From: Neurospora intermedia
Taxonomy: Eukaryota; Ascomycota; Sordariomycetes; Sordariales; Sordariaceae
NCBI GenBank assembly: GCA_037102815.1
Contig: BTPP01000004.1
Coordinates: 3,534,001 to 3,598,000 of the forward strand
Length of the DNA: 64,000 bases
Direction: 5' to 3'
Positions 41,465 to 54,282 of the stretch are shown here, piece by piece. The notes beneath the pieces are model-generated. The model was given only the letters and a program-made list of their open reading frames with translations. It had not been told where the DNA came from and made no database searches. Position numbers and translations under genes: made by a program. Each line of letters opens with the position of its first letter. Position 1 is the stretch's first letter.

Positions 41465-42251
41465 TCAGTCGACCTCGTTGGTCTGGGGGGAGGGGAAGAA
41501 CGTCCTCCTGGCGACCTAGTGACACAGTAAAGTTAGCAAGGTGTATTTTCAGCCTACGCCTGCCATATGAAAAATGGTAACATACCGCCCAAGTACCGGC
41601 TATCGTCGCAACAATACCACCCGAGATCATCATGGGCTTCAGACCCCTGGTGCTCTTGAAGAGCATACCACTAAGCGCACCGGCCAGGATTGAGTTGGCG
41701 GCATCGTGCTTGCCCCTCACGTAACCAATGCCGGCGTTGATTAGGTTGTAGCAGATGGCGACAACACCGGCCGAGTTGCCGAGGTAGGGACCGCGACGGG
41801 TGACGGCGTTAAGGACGGAGTTGAGGCGCAGCTTGGGCGGCTGGCCGGCCGATCTCTGGAGACCCTCTTTCAAACCCCACGCGCCTCCGATGGTGAGGGC
41901 CGTCAGGTAGGTGATACCGGTTCCGTAGCAGAGGTCGTCGGTGAAGCCGCGCGAGGGCAGAACTGAGGCGCCGGCGGCATCGGGTAGCGGGGTATCCTCA
42001 AGCGAGATGTATTCTAGTGTTTCCTTGTTGAGGCCGGCGAGAGGGTGTAGTTGTGTGGGGTCGGCGAAGGAAGAGCTACCGAGAAAGGCCTCGACACCTT
42101 GGGGCTGGCTAGCATCGAAGGGCGAGGGATATGAAGGAGCGGAGGTGGTGGTGGTGGTTGTCTGAGGTGCGCTGGGGGCGGGCGCGGCGGGCTCTTGTTG
42201 CTCTTGCTGCTTCTTGCTGCCTCCGGTGAGGGTGTTCCAAAGGCCGGACAT
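41465..42251 (-). CDS. tim23: Mitochondrial import inner membrane translocase Tim23
   Basis: Channel-type subunit of the TIM23 complex that imports presequence proteins into the mitochondrial matrix and inner membrane. Two exons, 42251-41586 (222 codons) and 41515-41465 (16 codons and stop), with a 70-nt intron (GTATGT...CACTAG). The product is 238 residues. The N-terminal half is the hydrophilic intermembrane-space region (Gln/Pro/Thr-rich, then LEYISLEDTPLPDAAG). The C-terminal half has the four Tim17/22/23 membrane helices with Gly-rich faces: CYGTGITYLTALTIGGAWG, RRGPYLGNSAGVVAICYNLI, HDAANSILAGALSGMLF and the PMMISGGIVATIAGTWA segment. The last exon adds RRTFFPSPQTNEVD. I chose the ATG of MSGLWNTLTGG; the frame is open above it without ATG. 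Divergent from trm732. Confidence 0.95.
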
Positions 42252-43213
42252 TGTGACTGAAGTGGAGGGGTTCGATGGGTTATCGGATCGTTGAACAGTT
42301 GGGAAACACGAAGCAGATAGACCGCGGACTGCTGCGCGCAAGAGTGGTGACGGGTAGCCGGAGGGAAGGGTGGGTGGGTGGTGCCGTCGGCAACTAAGCA
42401 AGCTATCGTATCTTCGGAGGAGTGACGGACGGGTCGGTGGGCGAGACGGATGGGATCTCGAATTGGCTCCGGCTCACGCGCAACTTGGACGCCTGTCTTG
42501 GCCCCCGATAACGTCGGAACTTCGAAAAAATTTACCTCTATGGCGCCCGCATGGCCCGTGCGAGCGATTGGCGTCATAAGTACCTCTACGCAGTACATGT
42601 GTATATATTACATATTCTTGGGCTTGATTTTGGGGACATGTGTCAACGGAAGCTGTTATGAAGATGACCTTATTGGAAGTATAAGTGCAGTACATCGTGG
42701 GCATCTGAAGCCAAACTACGCCTTGAACAGATATATTTGACGGATTCTCCATTTTCCCATTCCTGGTTCCTCAGGACTTCGCTTTTGAATCTTTCATAGT
42801 TTCCGTCATGGAGTTTGTAGTTCTGTATAGTCCAAGGGTATTTCTTGGCATGGCGGCAGGCAACTTCAGAGTTCAAACCCAAAGCAAGCACGGTGGCCGG
42901 AGTGGATTCACCCCAGAGCATGCGCAGTGGTTGTAAACACACAGTGGGTGATGCTATAGGCCTTTGAAGATCCCAAAATTTCACAACCCGTCGCTCATAC
43001 TTTATACGTGAGTGCCCAGCAGAGAGGTGGATTACTATCACAGTAACTTCAGACCCTCAATTCTAACCTACTGGGGGGGCTCATTGACGGTTAGGCACTT
43101 ACCACTCTTCGCTCCTTCTTCATTGCTTCCCTTTCCTAGTCATCACTCTGCAAGTCTCGGATGCACGTCTAAACCCGGTCCTTCAATCATAACTTCCCTT
43201 TTGGACTGCGGGG
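42252..43213. other. Divergent promoter region between tim23 and trm732
   Basis: 962 nt containing both promoters and leaders. No coding frame is supported and no TATA box is obvious. Confidence 0.6.
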
Positions 43214-46200
43214 ATGGAGTCAACCCAAGTCCAGCAAAATGCCCCCGGCAGCAGCACCATTGACACGGACGCTCTGCTAGCCGGACTGGGCCCCGAAGTG
43301 TTTGAAAATGCCAACACCATCACCAAGTGGCTGTTGTCACAACCCACCGAGTCACTCCCAGTGTAGGTTTCTTTTCTTTCCGATATCTTCAGTTTCCAGT
43401 TATTCTTTGTGAGAAATTCTTAATCACACATATACAGACCATCACTAACACCAGTGTTAGCATCGCACAGGCACTATTTGCCAAGCTGTTCAGCAACGCC
43501 TCCGAGTCTCGCCAGTATCACGGCAACGGTCACGATGTCGTAAGGCTCTGCAGCTTTGTTCAGCAGTGCGCCAAGGCCAAAGACGAGAAGCTGAAGGAAT
43601 GGGCCTTCACCGAGCCTGTCTCAACGAAGCTGTTCCATTTCTACCTTGAGTGGTATGAACACGACCCGCATCGTGCCCTGAGACTGATTCTCGATGTTCT
43701 TGTGGCGTCGGCGACCATCAACCCCAAACCCGAGACAGGGAAGGCAGTGAAGGAACACATCCTCAAGACCATCGTGGAGATTGTCGCTCGCAAGTCTGCC
43801 ATGCAACTGACCAAGTCTGGCCTGCAGTGTCTGGACCACTTCTTGAACAAAAAGGTTCTTTCCCTCGCCGATGTTGCTCGCAAGTATCGCGAGGTCGACT
43901 CTTCTGTCGCCGACCTACCTCATCTCTCGGTGTGGAAGTCCTTTGTCTTTGAGCTGTTCTCATGGATGGAGCTTCCCTACGTCTGCCCTCATGCCGGCAA
44001 ATGTCTTGTGCATATTTTCAAGGGTTTGACTGGCCAAGCTGCTGCTGCTACCCAAGAAAGCGAAAAGTTCACTGTCGAAGTCTGGAAGACGTGGCTACAG
44101 GAGGCTGTGGCCCAAAGACCAGCAGTCTTGGAGGATATCAAGAACTATGTCCTAGTTCCTATTTTCAAGACTGACAAGGTCGAATCTCTGAAGCTGCTAG
44201 AGGCGTTCAACCGCAGCGAGATACCCGTCGGATCTACACAGGATCTAACCGATCTGACTCTCTTGCTCCAGTTGGCGACACTCGAGACCGGCAAGCGGTT
44301 CGGTCTCGTGGAAGAACCCAGCAATGATATTGACGCTTCTCAGTCTTCAAGCAAGGTAACTCTTCGGGACACTGTCCTCGAAAGCTTCCTCACACATCCT
44401 TCCCTCTCCGTCAGATCCAGCGCTTTCTCCTTGTTGGTCTCATCCCAGGCCACTACGAAGCCCTTTTCCCGGATAGCGTTTGACCTACTCAGGAAGCACC
44501 TCGCCGCCTTCCATGCTGACTTTGACGCTAAATTGCGCAACGAGGTGCTCGGCTATACGAAGAACCTGATTCGGCGTGTTAAGAACGTCATCTCCGTTGC
44601 CCAGAGAAGCCTTGCCCAAGCAGCCAGCCAGCAGAACCCAGCGCCTGCGGACAAGGATACGACATCATCAAAGAAGAAGCCCGCTCCTGAGAACTTGTTG
44701 AAGAATCCCACCGAGGCCAAGGAGGTACTTGATCGCCATGAGGCCTTCTTCTCGTGGTACCTTGGGTTTTTGAAGGGAGAGCTTTTGCCCACAGCGTCCT
44801 ACCAACGCCACATTACAGCCATGAGAGCGGCACTTTTGGCGTTAAAAGTTGGAAAACACGCTGGTGCCACGGATGATGCTGTCGATGAGGACGTTTCAAA
44901 GTCAATATCTTCGGATTTCACTTGGATCCGCCTTCTTCTGGATCTGCTCTTGGACCCATTTGACGATGTCAGAGACTCCGCCTCTAACCTTTTGGGTTTG
45001 TTCTCTCAAGAAATCATCAAGTCCCCCGCACAACCCAGTCTCAATAGCAAGACCCAACTCGAGGTCCTGCAAGACTTTTGCCTAAAAGCCCGGGCTCTGG
45101 CAGACAGAACTGGACGCGCTGATCACGGTGACGGCGCTGCTCGCTCTCAGGGACTTCTGTGCCGATGGTTGGATGGTGCAGATCTCCAGATTGCTCACAT
45201 TTCCAAGATCATCAGTGGTCTTGAAGACAAGGTCACAAAGGCAGAGAAGGACTTGGGCCACGCCGCCATTGAGAACCCCGTACATCCAGATTTTGCCGCC
45301 ATCAGCTATGCGTGGCCTGTGCTGGCCAAGGAGACCTTTTCCGAAACACAGTTGGAAGCCATTCATCAGTTATATCAGCGCGTCTTCGACTGTGCCAAAC
45401 GTATTTGGGTAGCAGTCAGGCATGTGCTATGCGATGACTCTCCGGAAGGCCACTTGCCCGAGGAGATGGAGGAAATCGAGGGATTGGACACCAAAGACCT
45501 ATTGAGTTACAGTTTCCGTGCAGTTCACGAGTCGAGCAATTTGATGCGACTGATGCTCCAGACGTTGCGTCTCACTCCAGGCCCGGGAGTGCCGTTCCCT
45601 CCTTTGCCTGTTTTCCAAGATGCCGGGTACTTGACATTTGAGCAGCTTTCCAGCTTGAGGCATCGTGGTGCTTTCTCTACGGTATCTCTTACTTTTACGA
45701 CATGTTGCCAGCTTACACAAAAGCTCCCCATTGTCTTCCCCGAGACTGCTGGGTCCAACACTTTGCTTCGCGAATGGTACAAGGTATGTTTTGGAACTGA
45801 CCATGGCTCTTTAGCTACTATATGCTAACTCCCAGAAGGGCACCATCAACTGCATCATGAGTCAAGCCTCCACCACCCGTCGCTCTGCGGGTATTCCTTC
45901 TCTAGTTGCGGGCATCCTGACAGCCAACGCCGAATCACCCTCGTTCAACGAAGTTTTTAGCGAGCTCGAGGAGATTGGCAAGAAGCCGGTCACACAGGCG
46001 GAAACTGATGGATCGAACTTGCCACAAGTACATGCTCTGAATTCGCTTAGAGAGATTTTCAAGAGCTCGTTGTTGAGCAAGAAGGCTGAGGCTTACCTGG
46101 CAAGGACTTTGCAGCTGGCTGCAAACAACCTGAAGTCCGAAGTGTAAGTCGCAGAGAAGCACCAGCAGTCGGATCGAATGCTAACGAGATATAGATGGGC

Positions 46201-48226
46201 CATTCGCAACTGCGGTCTCCTGTTGCTGAGGAGTCTCATCGACTGCTTGCTCGGAACGGGTGAGAGCAAGGCCATCATCGAATCGGGCTGGGACGGTGTC
46301 TCCGTTCGTATTTCTTACAACAAGTACCCAACACTGCCAGGTGTTATCCTGGGACTGCTGGAGTCTGCCAACAAGGCTCTTGGTGAAGATGCAAAGACAG
46401 CCGCCGCGGAGGCCGTCTTCCCGGCGTTGGACATCATTCGTCGTGCCGGTCCCCCCGAGTCTTACCGCGCTGAACTCCAAGGTCATATTGAAGGCTACCT
46501 TGACAGCCACCTCTGGCACGTCAGAGAAATTGCGGCCAGGACACTCTGCTCCTTCCTTCTTCAAGGAGACTGGGTTGCAGAAATCCAGCGGCTCCTTGAG
46601 GAGTCTGAGGATCGCGCCAACCGCATCCATGGTGTTCTCCTGCTGACAAGATTTGTGCTGGAGCGCAAGACTAACTTGGGTGCGGATGTTTCCGAAGACA
46701 CATCCAAGCTCAAGGTTCTCCTTCGCAGGCTTGCCGACGAGAGTGACAACTTCAAGACATGCCCCGTCGTCAAGGCCGCCTACCTTGAGATATTCAACAT
46801 TTTGGCGAGCATCGATCCCATCGTCAACCAGTCAGCCCTTGAACTCATTGCCATCACTCCAGGCTCCGATTCAGCCACGGTGATGGACAAGACCAAGCAA
46901 TACCCATCCTCGGCTCTCCTAGACGCAGAGGCTGTAATTGCCAGCGTCTACCACGCCGCAGCAGTCTGCGACACTAAGGTCCTACGGGCGCTCTTTCTGC
47001 ACACCCTTATCAAGGACATCAACACTACTCAGCGAATGCTTGAGATGGTCCCTACCGCCTGGAAGTCCATCACTACCACCGAAGCCATTGGGGGTCTCTC
47101 CAGCCTTTACGCCGAAGTCTGCACTACCACCGCCGCTACTCCCGATATTAAAGCAGCGGCCATCTCTAACCTCGGTGATCTCATCGACGCCCTTCTCCAG
47201 GAAGGTCGTCAAGCTGAGCTTGTCGGCCTCCCCTTCATGGCCACCATCGAACAAACCTGGAAGGGTCTCCAGCAAGGCGAGATCAACCCCAACCTCTCCT
47301 GCGCCATCATCCGAGCCAGCGGTTCCCTCATGGCCGCCCTTGCTCTTCGCAGCGCTACCACCACCACCACCGCCGCCTGTGGCGAAATCGACAAGCAAAT
47401 GGCCCAACGTCTCCGGGCCTGGGGCGCCATTATGGCCGACGCGCTCGACATCGACAACACCTTCGACACGCGCTATGCGGCCGCCTCTTCTCTGACGTCC
47501 TTTTTCACCGGCTTCGTGCCAACAACAGGAGCAAACTGGTCCCCGGCTTTCCTCCCTGCGCTCTCGGCGCTCTACGATGCCCTAATTGACGACGACGACG
47601 AGGTCCGCGATCTTGCTTCCGCCGCTGCCGCGCCCGTGGTCGGACAGCAGATGGTTCCCCCTTCGGCAGCTGATCGCTTGGCGGTCTGGATGTCCGAGAC
47701 GTTCTTTGGGGAAGAAGAGTTCCAAGAGCACTTGGTGTTTCGTCTCACAACCGGCAATTCCTCACCAGTGGCCGGAAAGTCTTCTGAGTTGACCTCGGCA
47801 GCGGAACAGCTCGTCACCGCTTTGCAGTTCGACGACTCACTCTTTGCCACTGAGGAGCAGAATCTGTTTATTGATGAGGTGAGGGAGACTAGACGATGGC
47901 AGCGGGAGCTCATCGCTCGTGCCTCTGCTTCCGGGTCTTCTGACATTCTCTCGTCCGGGCCTGCGTTCGCCAAGCTCAGTAAGTGGACGGAGGAAGGGCT
48001 GGAGTACCTTACCAGACTAGTGCGGGCCAACAGTGATGGGCCGCTGGAGTGGACAAGTGATCAACATGTGTTCGCGGCTTGTGCGAGGCTGTTGCTGTGC
48101 GCGGTTGCGGTGGTTAAGGTTGTCGGCGCCGAGTCGGTGGCTGGAGAGGCGTTGAAGGCGTTCAAGGAGGTTGCCAAGAAGGGAGGATTGCATGGTAGTT
48201 TGTTGGAGATTGTGGCAGCGGTGTGA
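43214..48226 (+). CDS. trm732: Trm732/THADA homologue, tRNA Cm32 methylation cofactor
   Basis: Non-catalytic partner of the Trm7 (FTSJ1) 2'-O-methyltransferase for nucleotide 32 in the tRNA anticodon loop. Proposed exons are 43214-43362, 43461-45783, 45836-46143 and 46195-48226, with introns of 98, 52 and 51 nt, giving 1603 residues. The first junction is slightly uncertain: a GTGTAG/CACAG pair ten bases away is also in frame. The protein is helical-repeat (HEAT/ARM-like) throughout. The conserved DUF2428 core starts at LRHRGAFSTVSLTF (about 782). It continues CIMSQASTTRRSAGIPSLV, PQVHALNSLREIF and then WAIRNCGLLLLRSLIDCLLG, which spans the third intron and confirms that junction. Length lies between yeast Trm732 and human THADA. 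Confidence 0.92.
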
Positions 48227-49030
48227 GCGGGTGTGTGTTAGAAGTCTAAACCGTGGTGATAGATGTGCAGTAGAGCGCACGAAAAGTCTTGAATGCTATT
48301 GTCTTTTCTATGCATGACCCTGACCATGGATTTAATGTCATCCTTCGGGCTTTTGCACATAACATGACATGTCGGTCTCTCACTCACACCTCGTTGAAAT
48401 ATATCAGCTGGGCATACTTCAAGCATAGTGTCACCACCACAGACTACACTCCTCCATGAGACAATTCAACCTGGTACACTCCTACACCCGCAACGCACTT
48501 GATCAACATCGCTGGGGAAAGAAAAGAAGAAAATAATGAACGGAAAAAAAGATAACAAGAGAAATTTGTTTACCAATAATAACAGATATAAAGACTGTGA
48601 AGACCACATGATGAAAAACCCAGCGTTGTGTCTATATCAAGAAAAGACGTTGTAAATAAGTATATTCGCTATGGACGAGTACATATGCTTCGCTGTACCT
48701 ACCATGGTACCCACTAAACATGAACGCTAAGCCCATACAGGCATATCCGAACTTCCCTTCAACCAAGTTTTGTAGTGTACTATCTTCAATTATCTCACGA
48801 ACTTTCTTATAAACCCTTCTTCCCTCTTCACCCTTCCTCAGCCCATTCCGCCATGATGTCCGCCTAGGCAGTCCATGAAAGTAACTATCTAGGTAGAGGT
48901 AGTCATCAAAGCGCAAGAAATTTCTGGAACATATATCTACCCTGAGTAACTATCTCCAGCCGCTAGCCTGTGCACCTGCTATCAAACAACTTTTTGCAAC
49001 TTTCAAATACTTGCTCGCAGTCGGGTTATA

Positions 49031-49060
49031 CCTTGCCTTGCCTTGCCCCGCCTTGCCTCG
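49031..49060 (+). repeat. CCTTG pentamer tandem repeat
   Basis: About six units of CCTTG, some imperfect (CCCCG, CCTCG). No function seen. Confidence 0.6.
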
Positions 49061-49563
49061 TCTTCTGTCTTTACATTTTGTAATCCAGGTCTTCTTTCAC
49101 TGCTACCTATTACATAGACATATGTAGTACCCACCTAGCGTCGGGTCGGGTCCTGTTACGCAACGGTTTTTTTTTTATGTGTAACGAGGGTGGTGTGTAT
49201 GTAACAAACAAACTTAACCGACCACAGCATCGGATGAACTACCCAACTCGACGTCAGGCGCATATCGATCTCTATTATAGTTACATACAAACTGGAAAAA
49301 ATGTAAACTTTGCGGTAGTCTGCCCAAGTAGAGGGAGGGAGGCATGATGTGTTAACGGTAGATAGATGCTTGAGTGTCCGGTTCTTATTTTGTTTTGTTT
49401 TGTTTTTATTTCGATATGTTTTGTTTCACATTTGCTACTGCGTTGAAAGAGTTGATTCTTTACATGTACGATATCGGGGGGTGTCGAGAATGTGTTATTT
49501 TAGAATGTCCAGCGTCGTCAAGTGCCGAAGATGGATGATGATGAGTAATGAATGGACAGCAGG

Positions 49564-49589
49564 AAAAAAAAAAAAAAAAAAAAAAAAAA
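49564..49589 (+). repeat. Poly(A) run of about 26
   Basis: Uninterrupted adenine run in the gene-poor region. It is not preceded by a gene, so it does not look like a processed mRNA tail; length may vary between clones. Confidence 0.85.
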
Positions 49590-50191
49590 CTGAGGCCTCC
49601 AACAGGAACTGAACTGCCTGCGTATACTGTAACTGTATACTGCATATCTACACTAGAAACCTACCTATAAGAGGCGGACCGGCTATGCAGAGAAGGCAAT
49701 CTGCGTGCATTGCAGAAGAGAGAGAGACTGGGTGGGTGGGTGTCATGCGCACTTACTTCTCCGTCCGCGCAGGCGAAGTACATAATGGATACTATGGTAA
49801 ACAAGAACGCAGGCAAGCGAAGCGAAGCGCTGTCACCCCAGGTCCCATCTCTGCAAGGTAAAATGGAGATGTCAAGGTCAAGAGGGGAACTCGAGAATAA
49901 TTTCTTCTGCTGGTTGGTGGCTTGACACTCCTGTGTAGGTAGTCAGCGCCGCAAAATCGTATTTAGAGGATATGCCAGTAAGTAATATGCAAAGAGGCCT
50001 TCTTTGGGGTCTTTTGGCTTGCAACTTGAACAAATACCTCTATCGGGCAGTCTCCATTGATGAAATCGGATTAACCCCAGACTGGACGTCCGTTGACACC
50101 ACCCACCCCGATAACCCCACAGCGGTCGCTGAACAGGCCGCAGCCGCTTGAGGCGCTAAACGCTAAAACAAGTGATTGATTCCTGGCCCGT

Positions 50192-50205
50192 CCCCCCCCC
50201 CCCCC
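50192..50205 (+). repeat. Poly(C) run of 14
   Basis: Uninterrupted cytosine run, G-rich on the other strand. Followed within 40 nt by a CTT microsatellite. Confidence 0.8.
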
Positions 50206-51674
50206 TGCTCTGTGTATTTACTCTCTGTTCCATTTCGTAACTTTCGCTTCTTCTTCTTCTTCTTCTCCTTGCCTGTTCCTTTTCCATTCCTCGCTGTATT
50301 GTTTTTTATTATTGCCGACTACCGCCGCCATAGTACAACTCAAAACTGTCTGTGACAACGGTTGCCGTCGGGCCGGATAAATCGGTCTTTCTTTCTATTC
50401 ACATCGATGTGTCACCTTCAACTTGAAGCGCATCAGCAAGTTCAGCAGCACTGCAGGATATAAAATTGGTTACTGTTGCACAACTTGCCATATGAAAGTG
50501 GATATACACTACATATGCAAAGGTAAGGGACGGACGGGCATGACGCTACTGTGTATGTATGTACCTATGCAACAGCCCGACAGGCTGACGACGGGACGGA
50601 CGATAACGCAATTGCGGAAGCTATGTACTGTCTTGAGCTTCCCTCTCCAGTTAATTAGGTGTGTAGGAGGACAGGGAGAGGGTACGTTCGGTATGCACAA
50701 CGATTCCGGATATTGCAGTCAATATACAGAGTAGTGTCCGTCGCTGCAAATTCCGGATATTACAGTAGTCAGCGTAGCAGCAGTAAGCTTCTTTTGTAGG
50801 TGGGAGGTGTGGAACAAACAAACAAATGATCCACGAAAGAGACATTCATTCAGCTTTGAAAGATTGCGCTAACGATCCAACACTAGACTTCATTCTACGG
50901 GAATGTCTCACTTGGTGAGATTCTGGGCCAATTTAGCAATGGTACGTAATGTGAGTTTTTAGTTTTGTCAGCTACGATATACTACATACCTACACCAACT
51001 ACGGTAAAAGACTAGTTAATAGCACGAGGCTGGACTCTGGAGATCATCATCGTCGTGACACTATGCTATCTACATAGTAGTCTAGACTTCCATATGGTAG
51101 TATCTCGACGACGTCGCTTCGTCTTATTACCGCGTATCGCGGAAAACTACGTACATACTGCGTAGAAAAAAGGATTGGAGGTCGGAGCAACATCCGGTAC
51201 ATACTGTCCAGGTTATTTTAGCGCTGTAACCATCGCTCATCTTCTCCATCCATCCATCCCTACGCTATCACCTTGTAAATCCTAAATCCTTCATTCCTCA
51301 TCACACTTCTCACCGTGACGGCCCTACCTGTCAGACAATCTTCGGAACCATTGCCGCATCAATTTCAGTGCACGTGCTCCACAATAGCAGCGACGAAGGC
51401 GGTGAGGAAGGAAGGATCAAGAAAGTTCGTTCCGCCCATCTGATGTCTCTCTCGTTTGTCGTGTGACAATGAACGGAACGGTCCCCGCCCTCGGTGCGTC
51501 CCGAACGGCGACCCGGAAGAAAAAGGAACTAAAAAACCTGAAGACCCCCTTGTTCTTGCTTTTGACTGGCCAGCTTACGCTTCCTTGGCCTTTTTCTTTT
51601 TCTTCTTGGTTGTCCATGGCCACGGACCCCCAGGACCCCCCAGATCTCAGTCAGACTCAGATCGACACTTGAAG

Positions 51675-51715
51675 TTTTTTTTTTTTTTTTTTTTCTTTCT
51701 TTTTTTTTTTTTTTT
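51675..51715 (+). repeat. Poly(T) tract, T20 and T16 with a short interruption
   Basis: Two long thymine runs separated by CTTTC. Such tracts exclude nucleosomes in fungi; whether this one marks a promoter is unknown. Confidence 0.8.
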
Positions 51716-54282
51716 GGTCATGTCTACTGCGGTATGTTCCATATCATGGTTGATCATGGCGTCCGGAAACCGTATCTTTCCATCCATACGTGCAAGTCGC
51801 GGTTATTACAGAAATTTTGTCTTAAATTTGCCTTCGAGATCCCGCTTGGCGGACGCTACCCAAGTAGTTGGCATGTGAAGTAGGGAAGGATAGCATGTAT
51901 AGATAGGACAGTTAGCGTGGCACCGTTCCCGTACTGTCACCTCGGCTTTGAAACTTTTCACTTACGGTGTATTCCCGAACTCCGACCGGGCGCGAGGGGT
52001 AACGTTACCCTTGTAACGACCATTCATCTTTTCGTCCATTCTTCCTGTCGGAGCCGAAGTTGGAGATCGTCACGTTGCTGCAGACAAGGGAGGTGAGGGG
52101 GAGGAATAACTGCCGAGTCTTTCCAGGTTCACTACGTAGCATCGTAAACAATTTTGATGAGAACAAGACTCACAAGTCACAGCGGGCAACAGACATATCG
52201 AGCAGAGAGGTACATGATATTTCGTGCTTGAAAAACTTCCAGATATGATATCCGCAACTTGGTATAACTACCCCAACCTTCATGACAACGTATAGGCCAA
52301 AACCACCAGGGTATCTACTACACGTCTCGACTCACTCACAGAGCGAGTATCCAAAAACCCCGAGCCAGCATCCCAGACCCATGATTGAAATCATTAAAAA
52401 GCAAGGAATTCCCGGTGAGTGAATGCACACGCCATGCAACACGGAATAAGAACGAGAAAGTCAGGTCGCACAGCAAAAGTGACTCGTCGCTCTTGTTCCG
52501 CGCACAATGCGTGGCATTTCCTCCAGCGGCCAGGACACCTTGTTTCAAATCATAGGCCTCTGCCTTGCTTCTCAACCATCCCAACTATGCGAGGCCGGTC
52601 CAAGAACCGTTAGGCCATTAGTATGAGATACGGAGAAGCTTTGGCATGCGGTGAGATGAACCACACTTGTTTCCCCACTGGCCAGTCCCCCTCCCGTATA
52701 TCCACCAAGAATCACCTGGTGGAAATGTCCTCATATCTTGACTCCCCTGACTGAACACATCGGAGGAACTTTGACCTGACCTATGGAAAAACGCAAGCCT
52801 GATAGCCACGACACCCTCGGTCCCATCCCGTCTAGCAGGACTCAGGTTGATCCGAGAGTGTGTGCAGGACATACGCCGCAGCAGTAATCCCGTCCCCCGA
52901 GAGTCCGCGAGGATAATCGATAGAGTCGCTTCACCATATTCGTCCAAGTGTGTCGGTGGTGTTGAGAGGTTGAGAAAGGCCAGAAAGCAAACTTGACACG
53001 GCAGAAAGGAGGTGATGATGTTGTTTGTCGTTCACTGCTCAGCAGTGAGTGCCGTACACTATCCCGTGTTGCCCTTCTTCTTCTTCTGCATCGTGTTTTG
53101 GAGAATACCATCCTTGCTTCAAGTCCCCCCTCTGCTCCCCAACCTGAATGTCCCCAGAGCCTCTTGCTGGATCTGCGAGACAGGCAGGCTGAGAATCAGA
53201 GATCGTTGGTCTTTGTCGACAACCAGTGTCTGCCGAAGTTTGCGATATTCCAGATACGCAGCGGCGGCTAGATGGTGTTGAATCGGCCATGCCATAGAGG
53301 GAGGATCCCGAGAACCAGTCTCGTTTGTGTCGGGTGATCCCTCTCTTCCTCTAATCAGGAGCGCATATAATCCGAACGGTGGCGTCAATCGTTTCTTGCT
53401 TCGAGTCCGTTGGTTTTCACTTCGACATCAAGTCGTAAGATGGAAAACCCTTCGTATCGTTAGAAGTCGTCTTTGTCGTCGTAGCCGTAGGGATTATATC
53501 CGTCAACATTAAAAGCCGTAAACATCATCCGTAAGACAAAATGAAAATCCAAGATAAAGGGTAAAGATGGAAACGTCTTGAAGCGAATGTGCGGTGGGGT
53601 AAACCCGTGAGGGAAGCCCGAGACACCGCGAAAGGGGTATCTTCCAAATGCCAGCCTTTTTAAATGCCGTGTCCTGCGAGTGGGAAAAGGGGAAAAGAAA
53701 AAAAAAATGAAAGAAAGTGAAAGACAAAAAGGGGTAATCTCAATCAAGAAAGTTTCTGTCTCGGGCTTGCGCCGCCGAGCCGTGGGTGCATTGCTGCAGT
53801 CTTCTTCTTAAAAGCAAAACACGCAAACCAGCCTATAACCGCCATGATGTAAATGCAAACAGACTACCCGCCCCAGGTCCCTGCCATGTGAGGTTGAAAC
53901 AATAGGAAAAGCCGATGACCAAGCACACGGTGATGATGATGATGATATCTCAAAGCCAAAAAAAACTGAAAAGTCACAAAAAACAAATAGACGCTCGCCC
54001 GCTAACCCGTAGTGAGATAAAAGAAAAACCAGTTGGGAGTAGATGCACCAAGAGAGGAGGGGGTTCGTTGAGGCAAGAAGTGTCGAATGTCGCTCCGAAT
54101 CCATATGCCAAACGGCAAAGTGCCTCTTGCTTGTGTGATCAAATCACCCAGCCGCCATGGGCATAAGTGCCGCGTCCTGGCTTTGTGGATATTCAAAAGA
54201 TCCAGAACACTGGCGATCATGCGGAAGTCGTCGCGGCTGGATGACCTGGATAACCGGTGTCTGTTGTTGCAGACGTTGGTTG

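Larger units (their letters stand above)
48227..54282. other. 6-kb gene-poor region
   Basis: No gene supported across about 6 kb. It holds the trm732 3' UTR, a CCTTG pentamer tract (49031-49060), a TTTTG tract (about 49387-49412), and runs A26, C14 and T20/T16. There are also CTT (about 50242-50270) and GAT (about 53928-53945) microsatellites and many TAGGTA/ACCTAC words. A minus-strand frame near 53119-53300 (HHLAAAAYLEYRKLRQ) looks mildly protein-like but has no context. CT-rich stretches such as 51240-51300 resemble fungal leaders, so a non-coding transcript is possible. Base composition is ordinary, without the AT-richness of RIP-mutated repeats. Confidence 0.5.

Noticed and set aside
49564-49589. 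Poly(A) run as evidence of a processed pseudogene
   Set aside because: No gene-like sequence precedes the run and no target-site duplication is visible; similar G, C and T runs occur nearby, so simple slippage explains it better.
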